A DNA stretch of 17,039 nt from Alphaproteobacteria bacterium (lineage in GTDB: Bacteria; Pseudomonadota; Alphaproteobacteria; CAISOG01). The notes under the pieces were generated by a model that was given only the letters and a program-made list of their open reading frames with translations, did no database searches and was not told the origin of the DNA. Shown here piece after piece: positions 5,664-14,314 of this stretch. Location: positions 1 to 17,039 of the forward strand of contig VEQJ01000002.1 in the NCBI GenBank assembly GCA_018883285.1, in the 5' to 3' direction. Position 1 is the first letter of the stretch, and every line of letters begins with the position of its first letter. The position numbers and the translations under genes were made by a program.

Positions 5664-8627
5664 CTAGATCGCCAAGGCGGCGGTCACCAGGGCTTTTTGC
5701 TGTGCCTCATGGCGATGATGGCTGCCGGTGGCGGGCGCGGCAAAGGCATCGCGGCCGATATAGCGGACGGGCAGTGGGGTGGCCATGCCAGCCGCCTGGG
5801 CGGCGCGTTCCAAATGCTGATCCAGATAGCGCCAAGCCCCCATGTTTTCGGGCTCCTCCTGGCACCAGACCAATTCGGCCTGTGGATAGCGTTTCAGCTG
5901 GTCAACCAGGGCGGCTTCGGGGAAGGGATAGAATTGCTCCAACCGAAGCAGGGCGACCTGTTTGTTGGCTGTGGCCATCCGTTGCTGCAACAAATCATAA
6001 TAGACCTTACCGCTGCACAACACGACCCGTTTGACGGCGGTGGATTTGATGGTGGTGTCCGCCTCGGCAATCACCTCCTGAAAACGGGTACCCTCAGCCA
6101 TATCGGCCAGGCTGGATACGCACAGCTTATGCCGCAACAGCGACTTGGGGGTCAGCAGGATTAGGGGCTTGCGAAAATCCCGCTTAAGCTGTCGGCGCAA
6201 AATATGGAAATAGTTGGCGGGCGTCGAACAGTTGGCCACCTGCATGTTGTCCTCAGCGCATTGTTGCAAGAATCGTTCAACCCGCGCGGAGGAATGTTCG
6301 GGCCCGCGCCCCTCAAGCGCATGGGGCAACAGCAGCACCAGGCCAGACAGCCGTTGCCATTTGGTTTCGGCGGAGCTGATAAACTGGTCAATGATAATCT
6401 GGGCGCCGTTGACGAAATCGCCAAACTGCCCCTCCCACATCACCAAACAGTTTGGGGTGCCCTGGCTGATGCCATATTCAAACCCCATCACCGCAAATTC
6501 GGATAGGGGGCTATCCAACACCTCAACCATTCCTTGCTCTGGCGCAACATGGCCGGCGCTGGTGTATTTTTGCTCCGTCACCTGGTCGGTCAGCACGGCA
6601 TGGCGTTGCGAAAAGGTACCGCGGCCACAATCCTGCCCGCTTAGGCGCACCGATGCCCCCTCCGTTGCAAGGCTAGCAAAGGCGAGGGCTTCGGCGGTTG
6701 CCCAATTCACTTCTTTACCCTCAACAATGCTGGCCTGACGCTCCGCCAAAAAGCGTTCAACCTTTGGATGGGGGTTAAAGCCCGCAGGCAGCTGGGTTAG
6801 GCTTTTTCCTAAAGACTGCAGCCGATCCAGGGCGACCCCCGTGATGGGATTCCACGCCGCCGCATCCTGTTCATAGCGGGGCGCTGGGTTAACGCCTTGC
6901 CAATTATCGCGCAACCAATCCAGGCTGGTAACGCGATAGCTGTCGGCGGCGGCCAGCTCAGCATCCAACAATTTCTGAAAGGCCTTAACCGCCTCTTGAT
7001 CCTGCTCCTGCGTGACCACAGCGGCGGCCACCAATTTGGCGGCATATTGGTTGCGGGTGCTGGTCTGATGGGCAATCTGGCTGTACATACGCGGCTGGGT
7101 AAAGCTGGGCTCATCGACCTCATTATGGCCAGCGCGACGATAGCAAATCAGGTCAATCAGTATGTCTTCGCCAAAGGTTTGCTGATACTCCGCCGCCAGG
7201 GCTAACAGCTTGGTCACCCCCTCAACATCGTCACCCTGAACATGCAGCACGGGAATTTCAAAGGGCATGGCCGCCCCACTGGCATAGGCAAAGGATCGAC
7301 CAAATTGCGGGCTGGTAGTAAAGCCAACCTGGTTGTTGGTGATGATATGCAACATTCCGCCGCTGCAATAGCCAGGCAGGCGGCACAGATTTAACGCCTC
7401 AAAAACGCTGCCCTGCCCCGCAAAGGCGGCATCACCGTGCAACAGCACGCCAACCACCTGTTTACGGCCAGTATCGCCACGCAAATCCTGCTTCGCCCGC
7501 ACCTTGCCCTGCACCACGGCGTTAACAGCCTCCAGATGGCTGGGGTTGGGGGTCATCGAAACGCGGATGGTTCGGCCGTCATAGTCGCGGTCGTTGGACA
7601 CACCCAAATGGTATTTAACATCACCGCTGCCATAAAAATCATCGGGAATCGGCATATGCCCCTGGAATTCGGCAAACAGGGCGCGATAGGGCTTGCCCAT
7701 CACATTGGCCATGATGTTCAGGCGGCCGCGGTGCGCCATGCCCACCACCACCTCATCCACCCCCTGTTGGCTAAAGCGGCGAAAGGCAGCGTGCAGGCCA
7801 GGGATCAGCGATTCGCCACCATCCAGGCCGAATCGGATAACGCTGGCGAATTTTTTCTGCCAAAACTGCTCCAACCCCTCGGCCTGGGTCAATTGCTGCA
7901 ACAGGGTTTTTTGCTCAGCAGCCGACAGCGGTTGCATCAACGCCCCGCCCTCAAGCCGTTGCACCAACCAATCGCGCCGTTGCGGATCGCTGATATGCAT
8001 CACCTCTACGCCAACCGATTGGCAGTAAACCGCTTGCAGGCTTTGCAACAGCTCAGTCACGGTCATGCGGTTGCGCCCCAGCAGGGGGGATTGCAGCGTA
8101 ACAGTCTTGGTGAAATCAACGCTTTCCAGCCCGTGGGTAGCCGGTTGCAACGGGGTGGTCAGCTGGCTTTTGGCCAGCCCCAATGGATCCAGGGTGGCCA
8201 GCTGATGGCCATAGCGGCGATAGGCCTCAACCAAATTGGCCGCCCGCAGATTCAACAATGCCTCAGCCGCCGCCGATTCCACCTGACCGCTGGGGGCTGC
8301 CATTGCCGCGACCGACGGCTCCGCAACCGCCCTTAGCGGGCTGGCGGCAGCCGCTTTCGATGCCGCCGATTTGGTGGTGGTGTCGGCGGAGCTGGCCGCC
8401 CCGACCACCGTGCTTAAATCGCGTGGAGACCAGCTGGCTCCCAACATATCATGCAGGGCGGCATGCCCGTGATCGCCCATCGCGGCAAAATACTGTGCCC
8501 AACTGGCATCCACCGCGCTGGGATCCTGCAAATAGCGCGCATAAATCTCCATCAAATAGGGAATGTTGGCGCCCGACAAAAAGGTCGGCAACACGTCAGG
8601 ATTGGCGGCGAAGGCAAGTACGGTCAT
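5664..8627 (-). CDS. sucA: 2-oxoglutarate dehydrogenase E1 component
   Basis: SucA is the thiamine-diphosphate E1 subunit that decarboxylates 2-oxoglutarate in the TCA cycle and passes the succinyl group to lipoylated E2. The protein has about 987 residues. The N-terminal E2-contact segment FLSGANIPYLMEIYARYLQD is followed by an Ala/Ser-rich linker (about residues 75-120). Then come the ThDP/Mg region GDAAFAGQGSVFEALNL with NNQVGFTT, the histidine motif SRAGHNEVDEPSFTQP-like block, and the C-terminal WCQEEPENMGAWRYL with YIGRDAFAAPATG. The preferred start is ATG 8627, because GGAAG lies 9 bases upstream; ATG 8636 touches that site. No sucB, lpd or sucCD gene flanks it, so it appears to be transcribed alone. 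Confidence 0.95.
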   Translation of the reverse strand: MTVLAFAANPDVLPTFLSGANIPYLMEIYARYLQDPSAVDASWAQYFAAMGDHGHAALHDMLGASWSPRDLSTVVGAASSADTTTKSAASKAAAASPLRAVAEPSVAAMAAPSGQVESAAAEALLNLRAANLVEAYRRYGHQLATLDPLGLAKSQLTTPLQPATHGLESVDFTKTVTLQSPLLGRNRMTVTELLQSLQAVYCQSVGVEVMHISDPQRRDWLVQRLEGGALMQPLSAAEQKTLLQQLTQAEGLEQFWQKKFASVIRFGLDGGESLIPGLHAAFRRFSQQGVDEVVVGMAHRGRLNIMANVMGKPYRALFAEFQGHMPIPDDFYGSGDVKYHLGVSNDRDYDGRTIRVSMTPNPSHLEAVNAVVQGKVRAKQDLRGDTGRKQVVGVLLHGDAAFAGQGSVFEALNLCRLPGYCSGGMLHIITNNQVGFTTSPQFGRSFAYASGAAMPFEIPVLHVQGDDVEGVTKLLALAAEYQQTFGEDILIDLICYRRAGHNEVDEPSFTQPRMYSQIAHQTSTRNQYAAKLVAAAVVTQEQDQEAVKAFQKLLDAELAAADSYRVTSLDWLRDNWQGVNPAPRYEQDAAAWNPITGVALDRLQSLGKSLTQLPAGFNPHPKVERFLAERQASIVEGKEVNWATAEALAFASLATEGASVRLSGQDCGRGTFSQRHAVLTDQVTEQKYTSAGHVAPEQGMVEVLDSPLSEFAVMGFEYGISQGTPNCLVMWEGQFGDFVNGAQIIIDQFISSAETKWQRLSGLVLLLPHALEGRGPEHSSARVERFLQQCAEDNMQVANCSTPANYFHILRRQLKRDFRKPLILLTPKSLLRHKLCVSSLADMAEGTRFQEVIAEADTTIKSTAVKRVVLCSGKVYYDLLQQRMATANKQVALLRLEQFYPFPEAALVDQLKRYPQAELVWCQEEPENMGAWRYLDQHLERAAQAAGMATPLPVRYIGRDAFAAPATGSHHRHEAQQKALVTAALAI

Positions 8628-8864
8628 GGCGGTCATCTTCCAATGCGAATGTATGCAACAAACATAGTATCATCGGCTTTGCGGCAGAATTGCGTCATCC
8701 CGACGCCATACCAGCATCCCCGATTACGGTTAATGTTCCCTTATACCCCCTTAATAGAGGGATACGCGGGCAAAAGTTAGCGCTTAAAAAGCGAATTTTT
8801 TGTTTTCAGCATAGGATCGATTGCGACATGTACGGATGTATCCGCCCAGGCTGTTCTATTTTGG

Positions 8865-9560
8865 CTATTCTGTTGTGGCTGACAGGGATGGCTGTTGCCC
8901 CACCGCAACCGGCAACAGGTGATCCAGGCCGCGATCGAACAGCGGCACAAAAAGCGCGTTTTTATCTTGACAAATCCTGCTGTAGCAGGGTTTGCCGCCC
9001 GCCATTTTTTCGCCCGCGGTTTCCAGGCTAAAGCCGAATCGGCGCAACATCGCCTCCCCCTCGGCCGTGTAACCCGTGGTAAAAATCTCAACGGGATAGC
9101 GCACCGCGCCGCTCTCCGCCCAACTGTCAAAAGCATGTGCCAACAGCCACGGGATTAGGTGGCGATAGGCCTGCTTGCGATAGGATGGCACGATTTGCAG
9201 CAGCCAGATGCGCCACACCGACCAACCCGCCTGCGCCACCGTGGCCAGCTTTAGGTTGGCTTTATCCAAATTCTTATACCCCACCCGCCCCTGGCGAAAA
9301 TCTTTGGCCACCTTTTCGTCAACGGGAATGACCAGGAAGGTGCCAACATAGGTGGCACCCGCTGCCCCCTCCTCCTCCAGCACATACATGCCATAGGGAT
9401 AATCGTCCCAAACCCTTTTGATTTCGGATGGGGGCTCCGCCGCATCACCCAATTCGGCACGTTCGGCGTTATGGATATTCTCAAAATCCTCAAATTTGCT
9501 GGCCAGGCGCACAACAAAATTGTCAAAACGAACGGGGGTAAAGGCTTTGAGGTTTAGCAT
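8865..9560 (-). CDS. probable GNAT-fold acyltransferase-like protein
   Basis: The 231-residue protein is not recognised as a named family. Its arrangement resembles a GNAT N-acetyltransferase: an N-terminal helix-rich part, a hydrophobic strand (YVGTFLVIPV, about residue 91), a WLLQIVPSYRKQAYRHLIPWLL stretch, which looks like the strand and helix around the acetyl-CoA pyrophosphate loop, and MLRRFGFSLE, which resembles the GNAT strand 'F.k.GF'. The usual Q/R-x-x-G-x-G/A loop is not clear. The last 35 residues look unstructured. The gene is on the same strand as sucA, 237 bases upstream of its start, with no reason to link them functionally. The ATG at 9560 has only a weak AAGA upstream. Confidence 0.45.
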   Translation of the reverse strand: MLNLKAFTPVRFDNFVVRLASKFEDFENIHNAERAELGDAAEPPSEIKRVWDDYPYGMYVLEEEGAAGATYVGTFLVIPVDEKVAKDFRQGRVGYKNLDKANLKLATVAQAGWSVWRIWLLQIVPSYRKQAYRHLIPWLLAHAFDSWAESGAVRYPVEIFTTGYTAEGEAMLRRFGFSLETAGEKMAGGKPCYSRICQDKNALFVPLFDRGLDHLLPVAVGQQPSLSATTE

Positions 9561-9760
9561 GGGGGCATCTTTTCAAATGGCGGGCATCAGGCTGTACAGG
9601 TTGATAATAGTCCAGCCTGATTAAGAAACCAATCCCGCCCCCTATTGCGGCTTAACGGCCTCAGCCATCTCTATCCCCCACCCTGCGACTTCTATTTGAC
9701 CAACCATCAGCCAGATTCTAGAATGACCACTTAAGCAATTTTGACGATAAAGGCTGTATG

Positions 9761-10234
9761 ATGGAACGCATCGCCATGACCCCTGGGGGGCACGCCGCCC
9801 TGGTACAAGAGCTGCATCACCTGAAGGATGTTGAGCGGCGATCGGTGATTGAGGCGATTGCTGAGGCGCGCGCGCATGGCGACCTTAAGGAAAATGCCGA
9901 ATACCACGCCGCCAAAGAACGCCAAAGCATGATTGAGGGGCGCATTGAGGAGCTGGAGGCCAAGCTTAGCCTGGCCGAAGTTATCGACATCACCCAGCAC
10001 AGCGGCGATCGGGTCATCTTTGGGGCAACCGTCAAATTGTATGATGAAACCAGTGAGGAGGAGGTGGTGTACCAAATCGTGGGGGAGGATGAGGCCAACA
10101 TCGCGATGGGCAAAATTTCCTACACCGCACCGCTGGCACGCGCTCTGATTGGCAAAAGCACGGGGGATGAGGTGACGTTTGTATCGCCAGGCGGCAAGAA
10201 AAATTTTGAGGTGTTGGCGGTCATGTATGTTTAA
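9761..10234 (+). CDS. greA: transcription elongation factor GreA
   Basis: GreA enters the secondary channel of RNA polymerase and stimulates cleavage of backtracked RNA. The 157-residue protein has the N-terminal coiled coil with the tip motif EARAHGDLKENAEYHAAKE, then the C-terminal FKBP-like domain with VIFGATVKL, IVGEDEA and LIGKSTGDEV. With the start at ATG 9761 the acidic tip residues fall at Asp41 and Glu44, the same numbers as in E. coli GreA, and AAAGG at 9749-9753 is then 7 bases away. The alternative ATG at 9758 adds one Met. No companion gene is on the same strand nearby. Confidence 0.95.
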   Translation: MERIAMTPGGHAALVQELHHLKDVERRSVIEAIAEARAHGDLKENAEYHAAKERQSMIEGRIEELEAKLSLAEVIDITQHSGDRVIFGATVKLYDETSEEEVVYQIVGEDEANIAMGKISYTAPLARALIGKSTGDEVTFVSPGGKKNFEVLAVMYV

Positions 10235-10305
10235 GGGGGCAACTCCATAAAGCACACTGCCGCGTCCGCCCCACTCCGCGCGCCCTCAAAAGGCGATTGC
10301 CAGGG

Positions 10306-10914
10306 CTACATAACCCGCCCTACGCTTTCATAGCCACGTTCTTGGGCAGTAAGGGCGGCGGGGTGATTGGCCAAGGAAAAGGCCAAATCCAAACTGAATT
10401 GCGGATCGTTGATGCGCACCCCCAAAAACAAATACAGCTGATAAATTAAGCGCACCAGCGGTGATGCATCGGCAAAAGCCCCCTCCCCATCCTCTAACTT
10501 ATCGTCGGTGTAGCGTGCCAGGGCGACAGCCTGAGGAATAGTCAGGGCGGGGCGACGTAATTTTTCGATAATCGACAGCACGAACAGCCGATGATATTGC
10601 TTAGCGGTTGGCTGCACCAGTTCGACCAGCTGTTTCGCCAATTGCCGTGCCTCCACCGCTTCGAAAATGGTGGCCAACAACTGTTGCCCCAGCTGTTCAT
10701 ATTGTTCAGAATCGGTAATTAGGCTGCGGCTTGCGCTGTGCTCAGAGGCCAAATTGTCGGTGATACCGCTGATTTCCTCGGCCGCCACGTTATAGGCGCC
10801 ATCCACCACCGTATCCAACTGCGCCTCCAAAAAGGGGCGAAACTGGTCATCGTACCGTTCTAACAAGCGACCGGCGGCCACAAAGGCTGCCTGTTGGGGA
10901 AGATATGCTGTCAT
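10306..10914 (-). CDS. unrecognised helical protein
   Basis: The 202-residue protein has no family I recognise. It is predicted mostly alpha-helical and soluble: there is no signal peptide or membrane segment, and repeated Leu/Ala/Gln/Glu stretches suggest an amphipathic bundle (QQLLATIFEAVEARQLAKQL is one). An acidic patch (TDDKLEDGEGAFADAS) splits the C-terminal third. Codon use looks like that of the core genes, so it is probably a native gene. The frame opens earlier at TTG 10944; the ATG at 10914 (MTAYLPQQ) is preferred although its ribosome binding site is weak. It is transcribed divergently from the XRE regulator across a 234-base gap and converges with greA. Confidence 0.6.
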   Translation of the reverse strand: MTAYLPQQAAFVAAGRLLERYDDQFRPFLEAQLDTVVDGAYNVAAEEISGITDNLASEHSASRSLITDSEQYEQLGQQLLATIFEAVEARQLAKQLVELVQPTAKQYHRLFVLSIIEKLRRPALTIPQAVALARYTDDKLEDGEGAFADASPLVRLIYQLYLFLGVRINDPQFSLDLAFSLANHPAALTAQERGYESVGRVM

Positions 10915-11081
10915 GAAAAATAGCTTAGCGCCTTTTTTTGACAAAACAAAGATGGCTTAACGGGCGGTTGCCGACAGCCAGCACACCAATCGACGTATAT
11001 AAAAAGATTTTTGTTGCAACTTTGCCCGATAAACGCTAATAATGCACAGACAAGAAAAGCGTTGCGTCATTGGGTTGATTG

Positions 11082-11096
11082 TGGCACACTTCTTGC
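11082..11096 (+). promoter_or_regulatory. candidate sigma-54 (-24/-12) promoter of the XRE gene
   Basis: TGGCACACTTCTTGC matches the sigma-54 consensus TGGCAC-N5-TTGC in all ten fixed bases, with the GG (11083-11084) and GC (11095-11096) elements separated by the required 10 bases. A start near 11108 would give a leader of about 40 bases with the Shine-Dalgarno AAGGAG at 11135-11140. A weaker sigma-70 reading overlaps it: TTGATT (11075-11080), an 18-base spacer and GATAAT (11099-11104). The sequence alone cannot decide between them. Confidence 0.45.
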
Positions 11097-11148
11097 TTGA
11101 TAATTGAATTGTTAGAACCCGCTGTAACTTTTAAAAGGAGAAGTTTTT

Positions 11149-11577
11149 ATGGCAAATCGTCGCTCACCACAACATGTGCAAGACATTGATAAATATGTAG
11201 GTTCACGGATTCGTGAACGCCGCATCATGATGGGTCTGACCCAGCAGCAACTGGCTGATATGATTGATGTAACCTATCAGCAGGCACACAAATACGAAAA
11301 AGGCTTCAACCGCGTGTCGGCTGGTCGCCTGTTCGAAATCGGCCAAGTTTTGGGTGTGCCCGTGTCCTTCTTCTACGAAGGGCTAGACAATAAGGGTGGT
11401 GCCACCGTTAACGAACGTCAACGTATGTGCCTGGAACTGGCTCGCAATTTCTCACAAATCAGCAATCCAAAGCATCAGGATGCCTTGACCCAGCTGGCTC
11501 GCGCCCTGGTCGCTCAGGAAGCTGCCGCCGAATCTGCTGGTGCCAGCGAAAAAAGCAGCCTGAAGAAAAGCGCCTAA
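11149..11577 (+). CDS. XRE/SinR-type helix-turn-helix transcriptional regulator
   Basis: The 142-residue protein has a single lambda-repressor-like domain. The recognition region is MGLTQQQLADMIDVTYQQAH followed by KYEKGFNRVSAGRLFEIGQV (about residues 28-67), ending in VPVSFFYEGL, a form common in small XRE regulators of alphaproteobacteria. A C-terminal helical segment (about 86-125) may mediate dimerisation, and the last 15 residues are Ser/Ala/Lys-rich. The ATG follows AAGGAG with an 8-base spacer. It is transcribed alone, with a possible sigma-54 promoter upstream and a strong terminator downstream. Its target genes cannot be inferred. Confidence 0.85.
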   Translation: MANRRSPQHVQDIDKYVGSRIRERRIMMGLTQQQLADMIDVTYQQAHKYEKGFNRVSAGRLFEIGQVLGVPVSFFYEGLDNKGGATVNERQRMCLELARNFSQISNPKHQDALTQLARALVAQEAAAESAGASEKSSLKKSA

Positions 11578-11600
11578 GCTTTTTCGCAACGCTTAATCCG

Positions 11601-11638
11601 AAAAGGGTGGTGGATCTGTCGGTTCACCACCCTTTTTT
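11601..11638 (+). terminator. rho-independent terminator of the XRE gene
   Basis: A perfect 12-bp stem pairs AAAAGGGTGGTG (11601-11612) with CACCACCCTTTT (11625-11636) around a 12-base loop, and the T run continues to 11638. It begins 23 bases after the XRE stop codon and isolates that gene from the IS element beyond. Confidence 0.9.
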
Positions 11639-11675
11639 GTTGGGATTTTGGCTATTGGCCAGCAAACCAACCAAG

Positions 11676-11697
11676 AGTATTAACCAATCATAGATAA
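11676..11697 (+). repeat. terminal inverted repeat of the IS1-like element (left in window)
   Basis: The shared core ATTAACCAATCATAGA occurs here and in reverse complement at 12436-12457. The 22-base ends differ only at positions 3 and 20 (T against C in both). The transposase stop codon begins directly inside this end. Confidence 0.8.
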
Positions 11698-12383
11698 CTA
11701 TTTCTTATCGAAGTGGTTGACGTGGAAAGTGGCGAAGAGGCGCATGGTAAGTTCGAGCATGGTGAGGGAGCGGCTAACAACAATAGATTTGCGGCGGAAA
11801 CGGGCGAACCAGTGGCGTTGACGCCCATTATTTTGCTCTAATTTTTAGGTTTGATCTTTGCTGATATAGTGTTGCTTGGCTGGCAAAGCGCTGTCGTAGA
11901 GGTGATAGCCGTCGGCGCAATAAATCCTTATTTTCCAATGCTTAAGATGGTTCAGCAGGCGGTCGAATGTTGCCCGATCACGATCCCCAAATTCCCAGTC
12001 AAGCCGTCGTCCTGTATGAGGATCAAAAGCCTTCCAGATCCAGATTTTGCAGGATTTTTTTTTAGAAAATGCCACATTTCATCAAGCTCGACTACGGCGA
12101 TGCCTTCGCCCGTCGACGATGGTTTAGGGGCATTTTTGAGAGCAAAACCCTTGATCCATTTCAAAACAGCAGGCGTTGAAACCCCAAAAAGCCGCGCAAT
12201 CCTGCGCTGAGAAAGCCCGCTAAGATAAAGCCACACCGCCAGCGCCAAGACGGCTTGACTTCGCCCACGACGCGGCTTGTCAATGAAATTATAGCCGCAT
12301 TCCTTGCACTTATAGCGCTGCTGCCCCTGCATCAGCCCATTCTTTACACTTCGTTCGCCGCCACATCGATAACATACCACCAT
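11698..12383 (-). pseudogene. IS1-family transposase, frame break at A9 and internal stop
   Basis: The N-terminal part (MVVCYRCGGERSVKNGLMQG) carries a CxxC...CxxC zinc ribbon and an HTH (LSQRRIARLFGVSTPAVLKW), followed by the first catalytic Asp in VELDEMWHF. At a nine-A run (T run 12055-12063 on the plus strand) the reading must shift -1 to continue as KKKSCKIWIWKAFDPHTGRR, with the second Asp in CADGYHLY. An in-frame TAA (11845-11847) then stops it. Beyond the stop the same frame continues KLEQNNGRQRHWFARFRRKS, with the third catalytic Glu, to a TAG at 11698-11700. The full frame would be about 228 residues. The -1 shift may be programmed as in other IS1 elements, but the stop removes the catalytic Glu, so this copy is probably dead. 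Confidence 0.8.
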
Positions 12384-12435
12384 CCCAGCCTCCCTTGGTT
12401 AAATCCTAAGGCTATCCTACTCCTCTATCTCTCGT

Positions 12436-12457
12436 TTGTCTATGATTGGTTAATGCT
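12436..12457 (-). repeat. terminal inverted repeat of the IS1-like element (right in window)
   Basis: This is the reverse complement partner of 11676-11697, with 20 of 22 bases identical. It lies 52 bases upstream of the transposase start. Confidence 0.8.
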
Positions 12458-12482
12458 TTCCAGATTCTAATCTCACCCCCCG

Positions 12483-13556
12483 CTAATCAAACAGGGTTTC
12501 GTTGGTGGGGGGGATGGTGGCCAGGTGGCTGGGGGGCGGCAGGCCAAGCACCTCAAAGGCTTGGTTGGTCAGCTGGCGGCCGCGGGCGGTGCGTTGCAAC
12601 AGCCCCAGTTGCAACAGATAGGGTTCCACCACATCCTCTAACGTATCGCGCTGCTCCGCCAACAGGGCGGCCATGGTGTCAATGCCAACGGGGCCGCCGC
12701 GATAGTGATGGGCAATGCCGTGCAGATAGCGGCGATCCAGGCTGTCTAGCCCATAACGATCCACCTCCAACGCGGTTAGGACTTGGTCGGCCATCGCGGC
12801 GTCCACCAGGGTAACCCGCGCCACCTCAGCAAAGTCGCGCACCCGTTTGACTAGCCGTTCGGCAATACGGGGGGTGCCACGGCTGCGCTTAGCAATCTCC
12901 GCCGCCCCATCCAGGGATAATTCCAGATTCAGCAGGCGGGCGGCGCGGCCAACGATAATCTGCAACTCCTCCTGCTCATAAAATTCCAGCCGCAGCGGAA
13001 TGCTGAAGCGATCGCGCAACGGCGTGGTCAGCAGACCGCTGCGGGTGGTGGCGCCAATCAGGGTAAAGGGCGGCAGATCCAGGCGGACGGTGCGGGCGGT
13101 GGGCCCCTCCCCAATCAAAATGTCCAGCTTGCGATCCTCCATCGCGGGGTACAACACCTCCTCCACCGCGGCGGGCAGGCGGTGAATTTCGTCAATAAAC
13201 AGCACATCGCGCGGTTGCAGCGCGGTCAGAATGGCGGCCAAATCGCCCGCACGGCTGATGATGGGGCCGCTGGTGGTGCGCAAGCCAACCCCCAATTCAC
13301 GCGCAACAATCGCCGACAGGGTGGTTTTTCCCAGGCCGGGGGGGCCATGGAATAGCAGGTGATCCAACGCATCGCCGCGCGCCCGCGCCGCCTCAATAAA
13401 CACCTGCAAATTGCCCTTTAGCTTGCGTTGGCCAACAAAGTCGGCCAGCCCCTGTGGCCGCAGGCTTAGGCCGTCGGTATCGGCTGCCTCGGGTTGGCGC
13501 ACCGCCGACAGGGCGGGCGCGGGGGAGCGTGCGGGGTTGGCGGCGTTACGGCTCAT
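12483..13556 (-). CDS. ruvB: Holliday junction branch migration ATPase RuvB
   Basis: RuvB is the AAA+ motor of the RuvAB complex that moves Holliday junctions during recombinational repair. The 357-residue protein has Walker [10 protein letters not shown] (residues 71-79), Walker [12 protein letters not shown] (117-127), sensor 1 GATTRSG (168-174), the sensor 2 motif [10 protein letters not shown] and a C-terminal winged-helix end with [17 protein letters not shown]. It is slightly longer than usual because of about 28 extra N-terminal residues. The ATG overlaps the ruvA stop (ATGA), so the two are translationally coupled. An IS1-like element lies 25 bases after the stop. Confidence 0.97.
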   Translation of the reverse strand: MSRNAANPARSPAPALSAVRQPEAADTDGLSLRPQGLADFVGQRKLKGNLQVFIEAARARGDALDHLLFHGPPGLGKTTLSAIVARELGVGLRTTSGPIISRAGDLAAILTALQPRDVLFIDEIHRLPAAVEEVLYPAMEDRKLDILIGEGPTARTVRLDLPPFTLIGATTRSGLLTTPLRDRFSIPLRLEFYEQEELQIIVGRAARLLNLELSLDGAAEIAKRSRGTPRIAERLVKRVRDFAEVARVTLVDAAMADQVLTALEVDRYGLDSLDRRYLHGIAHHYRGGPVGIDTMAALLAEQRDTLEDVVEPYLLQLGLLQRTARGRQLTNQAFEVLGLPPPSHLATIPPTNETLFD

Positions 13557-14251
13557 GACGATACCCCACCCGCGCTGTGGCTATTCGCCGCATGGCCAGC
13601 CGCCAATTGTTGCAGCGCGGCCGTCAGAAGGCCAGCCAGGGTGGTGGGCGGCGATGGGCGTTCCCCCACCTGCGACAGCGCCCGTACCGCCTCAGTCTTG
13701 CTGTAACCCAATTGGCACAGCGCCTGGCAGGCATCCTGCAACAGGGGGCTATCGAAATCCGTAAACGACATGGCGGAACCGTTATCCAGGCCGTCGGTGG
13801 CCATCGTGTCGGATGCATCGGTCAGCGGATGTTTGGCCAGCCGATCCTTAAGCTCGGTAATCAGCCGTTCGGCCAGGCGGGCACCCACCCCATCCGCCTT
13901 TTGCAACGCCTTAACATTCTTGCCCAAAATCGCCTGTTGCAGCTGGGCGGGCGGCAGGGCGGATAGCAAGGCCAACGCCACCTTACCCCCAACCCCCTGC
14001 ACATTGGTCAGCAGGCGAAAGGCCGCCTGCTCCGCCCCGTCGCTGAAGCCATACAGCAGCCAGCGGTCTTCGCGCACCATCAATTCGGTCAGCACCACCA
14101 CATCCCCATCATTGGCGGCCAACAGCCGTTGACGGCTGTTCGCGGAGCAGGCAAAGCGATAGGCCACCCCGCCATTGGTGCGCAGCAGCAAATCATCGCC
14201 ATCGTCCCAGCTGGGCAGGGGGTGAATGGTGCCGTAAAGCTGAGCAATCAT
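13553..14251 (-). CDS. ruvA: Holliday junction DNA helicase subunit RuvA
   Basis: RuvA is the tetrameric junction-binding subunit that loads RuvB. The 232-residue protein starts [12 protein letters not shown]. It has the OB domain with [10 protein letters not shown], then [20 protein letters not shown], the paired helix-hairpin-helix motifs ([20 protein letters not shown] and [19 protein letters not shown]), a loose linker and the C-terminal RuvB-binding helices ([16 protein letters not shown]). The start at ATG 14251 matches the family N-terminus and has AAGGG upstream; the longer frame to 14305 adds 18 unrelated residues. ruvC is not next to it, unlike the common ruvCAB order. A CtrA-type box lies 65 bases upstream of the start. 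Confidence 0.95.
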   Translation of the reverse strand: MIAQLYGTIHPLPSWDDGDDLLLRTNGGVAYRFACSANSRQRLLAANDGDVVVLTELMVREDRWLLYGFSDGAEQAAFRLLTNVQGVGGKVALALLSALPPAQLQQAILGKNVKALQKADGVGARLAERLITELKDRLAKHPLTDASDTMATDGLDNGSAMSFTDFDSPLLQDACQALCQLGYSKTEAVRALSQVGERPSPPTTLAGLLTAALQQLAAGHAANSHSAGGVSS

Positions 14252-14314
14252 TAAAAAAACGCCCTTCAATTTGATGCTGCCGCCATGGTAACGATGCCGG
14301 CGCAAAATCGCAAT

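Larger units (their letters stand above)
11676..12457 (-). mobile_element. IS1-like insertion sequence, decayed (about 782 bp)
   Basis: The element is bounded by 22-bp inverted repeats that match at 20 positions and holds one minus-strand transposase frame that fills nearly all of it. Size, zinc-ribbon N-terminus and DDE pattern fit the IS1 family. It lies between the XRE terminator and the ruvB stop (25 bases away), so it disrupts no visible gene. The 8-9 bases on either side do not match, so no target-site duplication is seen; the insertion may be old or one flank rearranged. Confidence 0.8.

Noticed and set aside
7437..8336. Long plus-strand open frame of 299 codons opposite sucA
   Set aside because: It is a GC-driven shadow of the well-supported sucA coding strand, without recognisable domains.
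8730..8744. CtrA-like TTAA-N7-TTAT upstream of sucA
   Set aside because: One core base differs and an AT-containing promoter gap makes such near matches common.
8781..8800. Short hairpin CGCTT-AAA-AAGCG with a T run as a terminator
   Set aside because: The T run follows on the plus strand, where no gene ends; on the minus strand, where the GNAT-like gene ends, the tail is not T-rich.
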